Both the position numbers and the translations under genes were made by a program. A model generated the notes under the pieces. The model was not told the DNA's origin, ran no database searches, and saw only the letters and a program-made list of their open reading frames with translations. This document shows, piece by piece, positions 33,111 to 42,116 of a stretch of DNA of 64,000 bases (its first letter is position 1; the number at the start of each line of letters is the position of its first letter). The stretch is from the NCBI RefSeq assembly GCF_003574965.1, contig NZ_CP032317.1, positions 372,001-436,000 of the forward strand. The letters are read 5' to 3'. This stretch comes from Hymenobacter oligotrophus (GTDB taxonomy: Bacteria; Bacteroidota; Bacteroidia; Cytophagales; Hymenobacteraceae).

Positions 33111-33701
33111 TTAAACTGCCGAAGGGCGCTGAAGGTTAAGGCCGGGATTGGCTTGTTGGCGCATTTGGGCGTTAAACTGCTCGCTTTGCCCGCGCGGAAT
33201 GCTGAGGGTGTGCCACTCCTCGCCCCGGATTTGCTTGGCCAGCTGCACCAGCTGGCCGGTGTGGTAGGCGTAGTGGGTTATTTGCCGCTGCAAGGCACCT
33301 AGGGCGGTGTAGGGCTCTTGCCTGATGTACACGGTGCGCAGCCAATCGGCGGGGTGCTGCTCCAGGTGGTCGAGCACGGCCCACAACACCGGCCAGGCTT
33401 GCTGCCACTGCTGCTGCAAGTGCGCTACGGCCTGGGCCGACGTGGGCTCCTCAAACTCCTGGCCGCGGTGGCGGTCGGGCTTTTCGCCGTCGGCGGTCCA
33501 GAAATCGGTAAAGCGCGAGCGAAGGTTGCCCACGAGGTGCTGCACCAGCACGGCCGCGCTGTTCGACTCGGGCCCCGGGCGCCACAGCCACTGCTCGGGC
33601 GTAAGCTGCGCCAAAGCCTTATCGGCAAGTGCCTTGTACGACTGAAAGCTGTGGCGAACGGTGGCCAACAGGCCGGCCGCCAGCGCATCGGGAGCTGACA
33701 T
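33111..33701 (-). CDS. DinB/DUF1572-like four-helix protein
   Basis: 196 aa from ATG 33701. The open frame upstream has no homologous look. A four-helix bundle is suggested by ALADKALAQLTPEQWLWRP, VLVQHLVGNLRSRFTDF and ALQRQITHYAYHTGQLV. The two conserved His (in VQHLVGNL and YAYHTGQ) are typical metal ligands of the DinB superfamily, and LVGNLRSRFTDFW is close to DUF1572. Some relatives use bacillithiol or mycothiol as thiol-transferases. The actual reaction is unknown. Confidence 0.83.
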   Translation of the reverse strand: MSAPDALAAGLLATVRHSFQSYKALADKALAQLTPEQWLWRPGPESNSAAVLVQHLVGNLRSRFTDFWTADGEKPDRHRGQEFEEPTSAQAVAHLQQQWQQAWPVLWAVLDHLEQHPADWLRTVYIRQEPYTALGALQRQITHYAYHTGQLVQLAKQIRGEEWHTLSIPRGQSEQFNAQMRQQANPGLNLQRPSAV

Positions 33702-33824
33702 AAGCAATTGCAGTGGGGTGAGGGATAACGGCGCTAAGGTATACGGCCGCCGGGCAACGCCGCCCAACATCGGCCGCCGCCGCGGGTTTTTCGTTTACGC
33801 ACTGCTCAACCGCTCCAAACGCCC

Positions 33825-36014
33825 ATGCCAAAAGCGCCTGCCAACCACGCCCACACGGCGGCCAATGCCCAGCCGCGCCGCTTGCGGCGTTGGCTGTGGT
33901 GGGTAGGGGGCGTGCTGCTGCTGCTGCTAGGGCTGGTGGCCATCGGCCTGAACATGCTCGACCCTTGGCTGCGCCGGACGCTGCAAGAGCAAGTAGCCCG
34001 CAAAACCAACGGCCAGTACGAGCTGCGCATCGGGGCCCTGCGCACCAACTTGCGCCAAGGTTCGCTTACGCTGCGCAACGTGTGGGTGCGGCCCGCGGGC
34101 TGGCCAAACCATCAACCAAAAGCCGGGCAGCCAGCGCCTTGGCTGCTGCTCACCGTCGACCACGCCCGGGTGGGCGGCGTAAGCCTGGGCGCTTTGCTGA
34201 AGGGCGAACTGGTGGCCGTGGATACAGTGCTGATCGAAACCGTGCGGGCGCGGGTGCTTGGCACGCCCACCAACCCCGGCGGCAGCCAGCCCCTGCACGA
34301 GCAGTTGCCCAAGCGCGTGCCGGGCATCCGTATCGGGCTGTTTACGCTGCGCGATGTGCGCGTAGCTTCGGGGCAGCGCGGGCAGGAGCGCACCCAACTG
34401 CGGCAGGGCAACTTGGTGGCGCAGGATATCCTGATTAGCCGCGGCGGGGCTTCCGATACAACCCGCCTCGGTTACGCTGCGGCTTTTGAGCTGACGGCTA
34501 ACGGCATGGCAATAAAAGCACCCGGGCACTACGTGCGCCTAGGTGCAGCGCGCTTCAGCAGCAGGCAGCGGGAGCTTCAGCTCGATTCGTTGCGGGTGGT
34601 GCCCGTGGCCGATAAGCAAGCAAAGCCGGGCAGCACGCAAGCCAATTTGTGGCTGCCAAAGGTGCGGCTGAGCGGGCTGCAGCCTAAGCTGTTGCCGCGC
34701 CGCGTGCTGCAAGCCGGTACGCTGCGCCTGGTGGCGATGCGCTTGCACTTGGCCGCCCCCGCTACGCCGCCCCCGCCGCTCCACAAAATGCTGGCGCCCT
34801 ACCTGCGGCGGGTGCAGCTGGGCCATGTGCACCTAGGGCAAAGCCGGCTGCGCATCACGCGGGTATCGATGCAGCCCGAAGTGCGCGACTTGAATATCGT
34901 GGGCACCAACATCCGCATCGATTCGGTGGCGGCGCAGGATGCCCAGCGGGTGCTGTACGCCCGCAACTGGCAAGTGCGCACCGGCCGGGCCCAGCTCCGC
35001 CTCGATGCCCCTTACTACCGCCTCAGCACCGAGCACCTAGGGCTGAGTACCCGCGAGCGGCAACTGCGCATCACCGGCTTGCTTGTTCAGCCCACCATGG
35101 AACCCGACGCCATGGCCCGTCGCAAAGGCCACCAGGCTTCGCACCTCACGTTTCGGTTGCCCGAGTTGCGCGTGCGGGGCTTCGATTTTGGGGCCCTCGC
35201 GCGGCACAAAGCCGTGCTGATGCAGGAACTGGAGCTGCGCAACCCCCGCATGCACATCATCAGCAACTCCAAATACCCCATCAACCCCAACTTGTCGGTG
35301 GTAACGCCCGAGAACGTGGGCAAGCTGCCATTCCGGTTGGATGTGCGTACGCTGCGGGTGCGCAGCTTCGATATGCGCTTCACCTTCACGGGCAAGCGGG
35401 CGTTGCGGCCGGGGCATTTTACTATTACCCGCCTGAGCGGCGTGGGTACCAACATCAGCAACGACCCCAAACGCATGCGTGCCAGCAGCCCCGCCGTGCT
35501 GCAGGCCACGGCCTACCTAGGGGGCAAATGCCGCATGCAAGCCAAGGCCTGGCTGCCGCTGCTCGATGCCAACGGCACGCACCGCGTGGAGGGCACCTTT
35601 GCCCCGGCGGCGTTTGCGTTGCTGAACCCCGTAACCGAGCCCACCCGCTTTGCGCGCTTCGAGCGGGGGCAGTTGCACAGCCTGCGAGCCAAGTTGCTGG
35701 TAAACCGCCGCGAGGTAACCGGCACCATGTGGGCCCACTACTCCAACCTGAAGGTGGATTTGCTAAGCCGCCGCGGCGGCGGCCCCGATCGGCAGAAGCT
35801 GCTTACTAAAGTGGTATCGAAGGCGAGCAACGTGCTGGTGGTGCGCGACGACAACCCGCGCGGCAAAGGCAAGCCCCTGGAGCCCGGCAAAATTCGCTCC
35901 GACCGCAACTTGCACTACGGCGTGTTTTCGGTGTGGCTGCAGGGCCTCAATAGCGGCTTGCTCAACAGCGTAGGCGTGCCCAGCAAAATGGCCGAGGAGA
36001 TTAGCGAAATGTAG
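33825..36014 (+). CDS. AsmA/DUF748-like envelope protein
   Basis: 729 aa. A basic N-terminus precedes one membrane helix (about 22-45, WLWWVGGVLLLLLGLVAIGL), so the bulk is periplasmic. LRRTLQEQVARKTNGQYELRIG begins the repeated beta-strand structure typical of AsmA-like lipid-transfer proteins. Many basic residues and repeating units of the form LxLxxxxYxLST follow. The family is thought to span the periplasm and carry phospholipids to the outer membrane. The repeat-like text supports this but no exact subfamily is named. A CCTAGG-armed hairpin follows the stop. Confidence 0.75.
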   Translation: MPKAPANHAHTAANAQPRRLRRWLWWVGGVLLLLLGLVAIGLNMLDPWLRRTLQEQVARKTNGQYELRIGALRTNLRQGSLTLRNVWVRPAGWPNHQPKAGQPAPWLLLTVDHARVGGVSLGALLKGELVAVDTVLIETVRARVLGTPTNPGGSQPLHEQLPKRVPGIRIGLFTLRDVRVASGQRGQERTQLRQGNLVAQDILISRGGASDTTRLGYAAAFELTANGMAIKAPGHYVRLGAARFSSRQRELQLDSLRVVPVADKQAKPGSTQANLWLPKVRLSGLQPKLLPRRVLQAGTLRLVAMRLHLAAPATPPPPLHKMLAPYLRRVQLGHVHLGQSRLRITRVSMQPEVRDLNIVGTNIRIDSVAAQDAQRVLYARNWQVRTGRAQLRLDAPYYRLSTEHLGLSTRERQLRITGLLVQPTMEPDAMARRKGHQASHLTFRLPELRVRGFDFGALARHKAVLMQELELRNPRMHIISNSKYPINPNLSVVTPENVGKLPFRLDVRTLRVRSFDMRFTFTGKRALRPGHFTITRLSGVGTNISNDPKRMRASSPAVLQATAYLGGKCRMQAKAWLPLLDANGTHRVEGTFAPAAFALLNPVTEPTRFARFERGQLHSLRAKLLVNRREVTGTMWAHYSNLKVDLLSRRGGGPDRQKLLTKVVSKASNVLVVRDDNPRGKGKPLEPGKIRSDRNLHYGVFSVWLQGLNSGLLNSVGVPSKMAEEISEM

Positions 36015-36024
36015 CGTGGCTCGG

Positions 36025-36065
36025 CCCTAGGTGCCAAGCAGCTCAGCGGCTGGCAGCACCTAGGG
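36025..36065. repeat. CCTAGG-armed inverted repeat
   Basis: CCCTAGGTGC and GCACCTAGGG are exact arms with an inner CAGC...GCTG stem, 10 nt after the stop at 36014. It lies directly before the S8 protease terminator. Confidence 0.65.
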
Positions 36066-36076
36066 GCAGAAAAAGC

Positions 36077-36106
36077 AAAGGCCCGGAACACGCGTTCCGG
36101 GCCTTT
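36077..36106 (-). terminator. Terminator of the T9SS S8 protease
   Basis: AAAGGCCCGGAAC and GTTCCGGGCCTTT are exact, with a 4-nt loop. On the minus strand the downstream side has GCTTTTTC. Confidence 0.85.
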
Positions 36107-36128
36107 GGCTGGTTTGCAGTGGCGGCGC

Positions 36129-38885
36129 TTAGCGCGTCAACACAAGGCGGCCGCTCTGGGTTTTGGCGCCCGTCGAGAGCTTGTAGAGGTACGTGCCGGC
36201 GGGCAGCTTAGCCCCATCGAAGGTGTGCTGATGGAAGCCAGCGCCCTGCTGGGCATTCACCACGGTTTCCACTTTGCGGCCCATCACGTCGTACACCTCC
36301 AGGCGTACGGGGGCGGCTTCGGCCAGCTGGTACGTGAACACCGTGCGCTGCGCAAAGGGGTTGGGAGCAGCGTACACCGGGGCATCAACGGCCGGAACGG
36401 TTTCGGTGGTGGCGCGGCTAGCCGTGGCCGAGGCGGTGCTGGCGGCGGCATCGGCGGGGGCAGCGTTCCACTGATCGTGGGTGCGCGTCACGATTACGGC
36501 AAAATCGGCCCGCTTCACTTTCTGCTGCGGCTTAAAGGTGGCGTGCAGCGTGGGTTGCAAATCGTAGGGGCCTTGCATCACGCTGTAGTAGGCGTTGATG
36601 ATGTTCATGTCGAGCGCGACTTGCACGTAGCCCTCGAGCCCGGCCGGGATTTGCGCGGCGTCATCAATGGCAATGCGCTGGCCGTTAACCTCAACGGTTA
36701 CGGGGCCGGTGGCCTGCTGCGCCTTGTTTTGCAAACCTAGGCTTTGCACCAGCGAGTAGGCCAGGCTAGCCCGCGTAACGGTGGCGTTCGGCGCAAACAC
36801 ACCCTGCGACACCGGCAGCATCACGCCGTTCTGCACGTGGTTACGGTCGCGTAGGGCGGCACCACGCGCCGTTACCGATTCGGCCAGCAGCGCCTGCACG
36901 CCCGATACGTCGCCGAACGAGTTGGCACCGCTCACGGGCAGGTATTGGCGCACGGCCTGGCCCATCAGCAGGTAGTCGGCCAGCTGAATGCGGCTCAGGT
37001 CTTGCTCGGGCTTAAAGCCGTTGCTCAGGCCGTCCATCAGGCGTTTGCTGACGGCCAGCTGAATTGAGGCCTCGGCCGGGTGCCCCGCGGCGTCGGAAAG
37101 GCCCGTCGAACCTAGGGCTTTGTTCAGGGCAATGGAGCCCGACACCGTTTCGGGCAGCGCGGCGCCCTGCAGGCCTTCGAGGCGCACCGTCCAGGTGCCG
37201 GCTTCGGGGCTGGCCACGGCCACGGCGCGGCCGGGGCTGGTAGCAAACAGCACCGAAATGCCCGAGGCGTAGCGCTTGCCCGAAGGCGAGAGCAGCACCA
37301 GGTTTACGGGGTTGCCGGTTTCGCCCAGCAGGCCGGTTACTTTGCAGCTGGCTTCCAGCGACGAGGTGCCGGCCGGTACCGCAAACGTTTGGCTGTTGCT
37401 GGCCGTGGTGGCCGGGTTAAAGTTGATGGTGAACGGCGAGCTGGTTACGGCCGAGTTTACGTTGCTGTTGAACGTGCGCTTGGCGTTTACCGAAGGGCCG
37501 TAGCCGGCAGCGCGGAAAGCGCGGTCGACGGCGGCGTAGGCATTGGCCATGCCATGGCCAATTTCCCACGACTCGCGGTTGGGCAGGTTGGTAGCGGTTT
37601 GCTCCAGAATGCTTTTTACCTCGGCCGGCGTCAGGTTGGGGTTGGCGTCCAGCATCAGGGCCACAATGCCGGCCACGTGCGGCGCCGACATGGAGGTACC
37701 CGTGAGGTGCGTGTAGAAGGGCACGTGCGCAGGCTCCAGGTTTTCAACGTCCTGCTGGGTGCTCAGCACGCCAATCGGCGACACAGCACGCGTCGAGATG
37801 ATGTCGGTGCCGGGGGCCGTTACGGTCGGCTCGTCGCGCCACGGCAGGGTTTGCCCGTCGATGGTTACCGTGCCGCCCACGCCCTTGCGGCCGCGCGACG
37901 ACGAAGGAGCCAGCACGCCGGCTTTGTCGGAGTTGGCCACCGTAATTACCCACGGCGCCTTTTTGTAGTTGCCGGTAATGGTGCCCGAGCCCGCGCCCGA
38001 GTTACCTGCCGAAAATACTACCACAATGTTGCGGTCGACGCAGCGCTTGGTGGCAATGGTAATGGGGTCGTTCGGGTTCGGCTCGGTGGCAATGTCGGAG
38101 GTGGTGCCGAACGAGTTGGTGATAACCCGGATGTTGTACTGGAATTGATTTACCAGCGCGTAGTCGAAGGCGCCCACCACATCCAGAATAAACAAGCCAG
38201 CGCCCGTGCCGTAGCCGATGAGGTCGGCGCCGGGGGCTACGCCGGCGTGCTTGCCGTTGGAGGCCGCACCCGTTGCGCCCACAATACCGGCTACGTGCGT
38301 GCCGTGGCCGCCGGTTTGGTCGGTGTTGGGTATGTTTTCGAGGTAGGTAATGGGCAGCAGCGCATTTTGGGCTTTCAGGTTGGTGGTGCCCAGTACGTTC
38401 TGCTTCAGGTTTTTACCTAGGGTGTGGTCGGGGTGCGTGCCGTCGATGCCTGAGTCGTTTACTACCACCCCAATGCCCTTGCCCGACACCGGCAGGCCGC
38501 CGTTGCGCTGCGTAAACAAGGGCTCGAGGCGCGCGCGCTGCGCACCCGTTAGGGCAGTGGCGCCGTCGTTGTCGCGCACCAGCGAACGGTTCAGGTAGAT
38601 GGACACCACGTTGGGGTCCTGGGCAAGGCGGTTAATTTGGGCGGTGGTAGCCAGCACGCCCGCCACCGGCAAGGCCCGCATGGTTACGCCCTGTACAATG
38701 CCCAGCTGCTGCAGGGCCAGTTTGTTGGCTAGGGTAGGGGCGGTATTGCCTTTAAAAGTTACCACCACCTGATGCAAATCGAGGGGGTTGGTAAGCAGGG
38801 GTTGCAGGTGCGTGTCGAGGTAGGCTTGAGCGAAGGCCCCGGTGCTGCCCATCCAGAGCAACACACCGAGTAAAGTTTTTTTCAT
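36129..38885 (-). CDS. S8 subtilisin-like protease with SLH-like repeats and T9SS sorting domain
   Basis: 918 aa with signal peptide (MKKTLLGVLLWMGSTGAFAQ). The catalytic triad is seen as NDSGIDGTHPD (Asp), GGHGTHVAGIVG (His) and GTSMSAPHVAGIVALML (Ser). A P-domain-like beta region sits near 490-610. Two segments resemble S-layer homology motifs: SNGFKPEQDLSRIQLADYL and FKPQQKVKRADFAVIV. The end is a type A T9SS sorting domain: LEVYDVMGRKVETVV, LPAGTYLYKLSTG, SGRLVLTR. It should be secreted across the outer membrane and attached to the surface. The insertions between Asp and His look like normal family loops. Confidence 0.93.
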   Translation of the reverse strand: MKKTLLGVLLWMGSTGAFAQAYLDTHLQPLLTNPLDLHQVVVTFKGNTAPTLANKLALQQLGIVQGVTMRALPVAGVLATTAQINRLAQDPNVVSIYLNRSLVRDNDGATALTGAQRARLEPLFTQRNGGLPVSGKGIGVVVNDSGIDGTHPDHTLGKNLKQNVLGTTNLKAQNALLPITYLENIPNTDQTGGHGTHVAGIVGATGAASNGKHAGVAPGADLIGYGTGAGLFILDVVGAFDYALVNQFQYNIRVITNSFGTTSDIATEPNPNDPITIATKRCVDRNIVVVFSAGNSGAGSGTITGNYKKAPWVITVANSDKAGVLAPSSSRGRKGVGGTVTIDGQTLPWRDEPTVTAPGTDIISTRAVSPIGVLSTQQDVENLEPAHVPFYTHLTGTSMSAPHVAGIVALMLDANPNLTPAEVKSILEQTATNLPNRESWEIGHGMANAYAAVDRAFRAAGYGPSVNAKRTFNSNVNSAVTSSPFTINFNPATTASNSQTFAVPAGTSSLEASCKVTGLLGETGNPVNLVLLSPSGKRYASGISVLFATSPGRAVAVASPEAGTWTVRLEGLQGAALPETVSGSIALNKALGSTGLSDAAGHPAEASIQLAVSKRLMDGLSNGFKPEQDLSRIQLADYLLMGQAVRQYLPVSGANSFGDVSGVQALLAESVTARGAALRDRNHVQNGVMLPVSQGVFAPNATVTRASLAYSLVQSLGLQNKAQQATGPVTVEVNGQRIAIDDAAQIPAGLEGYVQVALDMNIINAYYSVMQGPYDLQPTLHATFKPQQKVKRADFAVIVTRTHDQWNAAPADAAASTASATASRATTETVPAVDAPVYAAPNPFAQRTVFTYQLAEAAPVRLEVYDVMGRKVETVVNAQQGAGFHQHTFDGAKLPAGTYLYKLSTGAKTQSGRLVLTR

Positions 38886-39450
38886 AGGGAAAGCGGTAAG
38901 AGTTGGTTGTGCGCAGATGTACGCACGTGCCTACCACCGCGGTTTTAGCTCGACAGAAAAATTTTTAACAAAATCGCAGCTTAACGGTTACCGGGTTTTG
39001 TAAATGCCAATAAAGGCCTTCCTATTTTGCTGATTGTGCAAGATTAAAGTATTGCATGCTGCCGGGTTTTTGTTTGCTTTTCAAACAGAGAGTCATGCTA
39101 TTACGAGCAGCCGAATTTGGCTTTCGGCAAGGGTTTGCCGGCCGGGTAAGGGGGCTGACCAGGGCCCGCGGGCAGCACCCTGTCGTCGCCAAAAAAGTTT
39201 GACCTAGGCTTGCCCGGCCCTGGCACCAAGTGCTACCCGCCGCCGCGGGCGGCACCAAACCCCGAGCCAACGGGTTGTGAGGTGCCGGCAACCCACGCCC
39301 CGGCCGCGCACCTAGGGCGCGGTCAATGTCGGGGTTGTTGCGTAAGTTTCGAAAGCAGATACCGAACCGAAGCAAGCGGACCTACCCCCCTAAGGCGCCC
39401 AGGTTTCTTTTCAACGGCCTGTATTCACGCACCTTTTACCGTTTGCCGCC
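38886..39450. other. 565-nt gene-free region with several hairpins
   Basis: No convincing coding frame. The text near 39125 folds as CGGCAA-GGGT-TTGCCG, and near 39300 as CCGCGC-ACCTAGG-GCGCGG with CCTAGG as the loop. An AT-rich part (38940-39110) probably holds the promoters of the S8 gene and perhaps of the desaturase. I do not recognise RNase P, tmRNA, 6S or SRP RNA in it. A small RNA or long leader for the desaturase remains possible. Confidence 0.4.
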
Positions 39451-40212
39451 ATGATTATCTGGGTTGCTTTTTTTGCGCATTGGTACCTGTCGCTGTTTGC
39501 GCAGTCGTTTTTTCAGCACCGCTACGCGGCGCACCGCATGTTTAGCATGCACCCGCTGTGGGAGCGGTTTTTCTTTGTGTTCACGTTCCTGACGCAGGGT
39601 TCCAGCTTTATGTCGCCGCGGGGCTACGCGGTGCTGCACCGCATGCACCACGCCTACTCCGATACCGAAAAGGACCCGCACTCGCCGCATAACTCCACCA
39701 ACGCCTTCGGCATGATGTGGAAAACCCGCACCGCCTACCAGGAGGTGTTGAAGGACGAACACCCCAACGCGCACCGCTTTGCCGGCGGCGACTACCCCGT
39801 GTGGCTGGCCCTCGAGGAGTTCGGCAACAAGTGGTACACCCGCGTGGGCTGGGGCGTGGTGTACGTGCTGTTTTACGTGGCCTTTGCCACGGCCTGGTGG
39901 CAATACCTGCTGCTGCCTATCCATTTCGCCATGGGGGCCGTGCACGGCGCCATCGTGAATTGGGGCGGCCATAAGTACGGCTACCAGAACTTCGACAACC
40001 ACGACAAGTCGCGCAACTCGCTGTTCTTCGATTTCCTGACCGGCGGCGAGCTGTTTCAGAACAACCACCACAAACTACCGCTGCGCGTCAACTTCGGCGT
40101 GAAGTGGTGGGAACTGGACCCTACTTACCCCGTTATCTGGACCTTGGACAAGCTCCGCATCGTGCGCATCAAGCGCAAGGAGGGGCAGGGAGCCGTGCCG
40201 CTCGCGGCCTAA
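39451..40212 (+). CDS. Acyl-CoA/acyl-lipid fatty-acid desaturase
   Basis: 253 aa. The three His boxes of the membrane di-iron desaturases are HRYAAHR, HRMHHAYSD and NNHHKLP. Membrane segments occur at the N-terminus and around WGVVYVLFYVAFATAWWQYL. The short N-terminal region and order of boxes fit the delta-9-type acyl-CoA desaturase group found in Bacteroidota. It introduces a double bond with O2 and two electrons from a carrier not encoded nearby. A typical function would be adjusting membrane fluidity. The stop is followed by a shared terminator. Confidence 0.93.
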   Translation: MIIWVAFFAHWYLSLFAQSFFQHRYAAHRMFSMHPLWERFFFVFTFLTQGSSFMSPRGYAVLHRMHHAYSDTEKDPHSPHNSTNAFGMMWKTRTAYQEVLKDEHPNAHRFAGGDYPVWLALEEFGNKWYTRVGWGVVYVLFYVAFATAWWQYLLLPIHFAMGAVHGAIVNWGGHKYGYQNFDNHDKSRNSLFFDFLTGGELFQNNHHKLPLRVNFGVKWWELDPTYPVIWTLDKLRIVRIKRKEGQGAVPLAA

Positions 40213-40228
40213 CCTGCTGCGCTGCCTG

Positions 40229-40274
40229 GCCAAAGCCGGCTGTCATCTGCTAGCAGGTGGCAGCCGGCTTTGGC
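40229..40274. terminator. Bidirectional terminator between desaturase and PAS kinase
   Basis: GCCAAAGCCGGCTG pairs exactly with CAGCCGGCTTTGGC. The 18-nt centre can continue as CATCTGCT/AGCAGGTG with G-U pairs. Confidence 0.75.
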
Positions 40275-40285
40275 GTTGTTGGGGG

Positions 40286-41410
40286 TTAGGCTCCGTCGGG
40301 CGTGGGCGGGGCGGCCGGCAGCTCGATGCGAAACGCAGAGCCCTTGTTTTCAGTGCTTTCGAAGGTGATGCGGCCGTGGTGCAAGTCCACGATGGTTTTG
40401 ATAACGGACATGCCCAAGCCCGTGGTTTTTTCGCCGCGCAGGCCCGGCCGGCGGGCTTTGGTAAACTTATCGAACAACACGGGCTGCAGCGCGGCCGGTA
40501 TGCCAATGCCGTCGTCGGTTACGCTGATGCACGCCCCGCCCGGCAACGGCTCGACGCGAACCGCAATGTTGCCGCCGTCGTGCGTGAATTTGATGGCGTT
40601 GGAAATCAGGTTGTTGAGCACCTGCTCAAACTTGTTCTTATCGCAGCTGACGTAAATGGGCTCGGGCGGGGCCTCGAAATGAAAGTGCTTGTTCAGCTTC
40701 TGGGCCGAGCGCTGGTACTCCACCACCACGGTTTGCGCCCAGGCCACCATGTCCAGCCGTTCGCGCTTCAGCACCACATTCACCGATTCCAGAAATTCCT
40801 GATCCACGAAGTCGCGGATCAGATCGACACTGTCTTTGCAGGTTTCGTGCAGCAGCCGAACGAGCTCGTTTAGGGCTTCGTCGTGGTACCCGGCCGATTG
40901 CTGGGCTATGTGCTCGGCCAACTGCTGGGCCACCACCAGCGGGCCCGACAAATCGTGCGACAGGATTTCGAGCGTGGCGTTCTTTTTGGCGTTGAACTTG
41001 TGCGCGTTGTCCATGTACTGCTTCGACTGGGTGATGTCGCGCACGGTACCGCTGATGTAAAATTGGTTGCCGGGCCCCGCCGCGCGCACCGCCGTAAAGC
41101 ACACCCACTGGCGGCGGCCGTTGGGGTACTTCAGGCGTAGCTCCGCGTCTTCCATTGACTGGCCGCCGAGCACCCGCCGCAGCTGTTCGTCCAAAAACTC
41201 CAAGTCGTCGGGGTGCAGGTTGGCTTTTAGCCCCGGCAGCTCCTCGTTGATGCGTGCGGGGTTGCCGCCGAACACGGTTTCGTAGGCTTGGCTCACGTAG
41301 GCCACGCGCTGCGCATGTACATCGTAGCAGTAGTAAACCACTTGGCTGTGCTGAGCGAGGGGGCCAAAGAGCAGCGCAAAATCGACCATGGCGTTGGGGG
41401 AGAAAACCAT
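40286..41410 (-). CDS. PAS-domain sensor histidine kinase
   Basis: 374 aa, no membrane segment, so cytoplasmic. A PAS fold (about 25-130) ends with the PAC-like GNQFYISGTVRDITQSKQ. The HisKA H-box is EILSHDLSGPLVVAQQ (phospho-His about 150), then the HATPase_c domain with the N-box NLISNAIKFTHDGG, the G1 box VTDDGIGIPA and the G2 box KTTGLGMSVIKTIVD. No partner regulator is adjacent, so it is an orphan. ATG 41410 is used, and ATG 41389 is possible too. Confidence 0.93.
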   Translation of the reverse strand: MVFSPNAMVDFALLFGPLAQHSQVVYYCYDVHAQRVAYVSQAYETVFGGNPARINEELPGLKANLHPDDLEFLDEQLRRVLGGQSMEDAELRLKYPNGRRQWVCFTAVRAAGPGNQFYISGTVRDITQSKQYMDNAHKFNAKKNATLEILSHDLSGPLVVAQQLAEHIAQQSAGYHDEALNELVRLLHETCKDSVDLIRDFVDQEFLESVNVVLKRERLDMVAWAQTVVVEYQRSAQKLNKHFHFEAPPEPIYVSCDKNKFEQVLNNLISNAIKFTHDGGNIAVRVEPLPGGACISVTDDGIGIPAALQPVLFDKFTKARRPGLRGEKTTGLGMSVIKTIVDLHHGRITFESTENKGSAFRIELPAAPPTPDGA

Positions 41411-41708
41411 CAGTGTACCCGCAACGCGCTCCTAGAGTTGTGGGCAGCGCCAACCACCTAAGGCCCCGGCGGGCGCAGCCGCCACCGCGGCCCTAGGTAA
41501 AAACCCAAGCCGGTGGTCCTGGCACGTGCCGGCGGCGGGTGGATTACGTAGTGCGGCCAACAAAAAATCAGCAATTGCCGAGGCGCCAAATCCGTGTAAA
41601 TCAAGGATCGATGCCGCGGGCGTTGCCGTTTGAGGAAGCAGTTGGTTGGCCAAGCAGCCGTTGTTTTCGTACAGCAGCTGGCAGCCAGCACCGCTAGCCC
41701 CATCGTTT

Positions 41709-41716
41709 TACATTTG
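41709..41716 (+). promoter_or_regulatory. -7 box TACATTTG before the ORF at 41732
   Basis: Full match to TAnnTTTG, 15 nt before ATG 41732. The 321-nt gap 41411-41731 holds otherwise nothing that I can recognise. The -33 element is not clear. Confidence 0.5.
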
Positions 41717-41731
41717 GCATGAACTGCCGTT

Positions 41732-42037
41732 ATGCAACCTGCATTCGCTAACCACTTGCACCTTCATTTAGTACCGGCGGGCCGCCGCCTCGATTTCGAA
41801 ATAACCCCCGGCAATTACGCCTACGTGTACCGCCGCTGCCGCAACCAGCAATGGCAGTGCGTGGCGCAAAACGCTTGCAGCCCCTACCTCGACAAAGCCC
41901 CGATTGACCCCCAGGCTGCGCCTGAGTACGTGGTGCGTTACCGCAACGCCGCCGGCACCGTTACGGCCGCTACGCCCGTGGTGCGCGCCGACCCTGCCGG
42001 CCTGCCCGGCGGCCCTAACTGGACGAACCTGGCCTAG
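41732..42037 (+). CDS. Small hypothetical protein
   Basis: 101 aa without signal or membrane segment. It has LDFEITPGNYAYVYRRCRNQ and EYVVRYRNAAGTV, strand-like stretches that hint at a single small beta-fold. Codon use is like that of the neighbours, and a -7 box lies 15 nt upstream. These two points support it as real despite its size. Its TAG stop (42035-42037) is part of CCTAGG. Function unknown. Confidence 0.6.
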   Translation: MQPAFANHLHLHLVPAGRRLDFEITPGNYAYVYRRCRNQQWQCVAQNACSPYLDKAPIDPQAAPEYVVRYRNAAGTVTAATPVVRADPAGLPGGPNWTNLA

Positions 42038-42116
42038 GCGGCGCGGCCGTTGGACAGGCGCCACCGGCTTTGGCACCTAGGTCGGCGCACAGAAAAATGC
42101 ACTTGCCTAGGTGGCG

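Noticed and set aside
37389-38420. 343-aa plus-strand open frame in the S8 protease
   Set aside because: Antisense to the catalytic domain, which has all three active-site motifs on the other strand.
38886-39450. A housekeeping RNA (RNase P, tmRNA, 6S or SRP)
   Set aside because: I looked for the conserved core words of these RNAs in the gap and did not find them. Only unassigned hairpins were seen.
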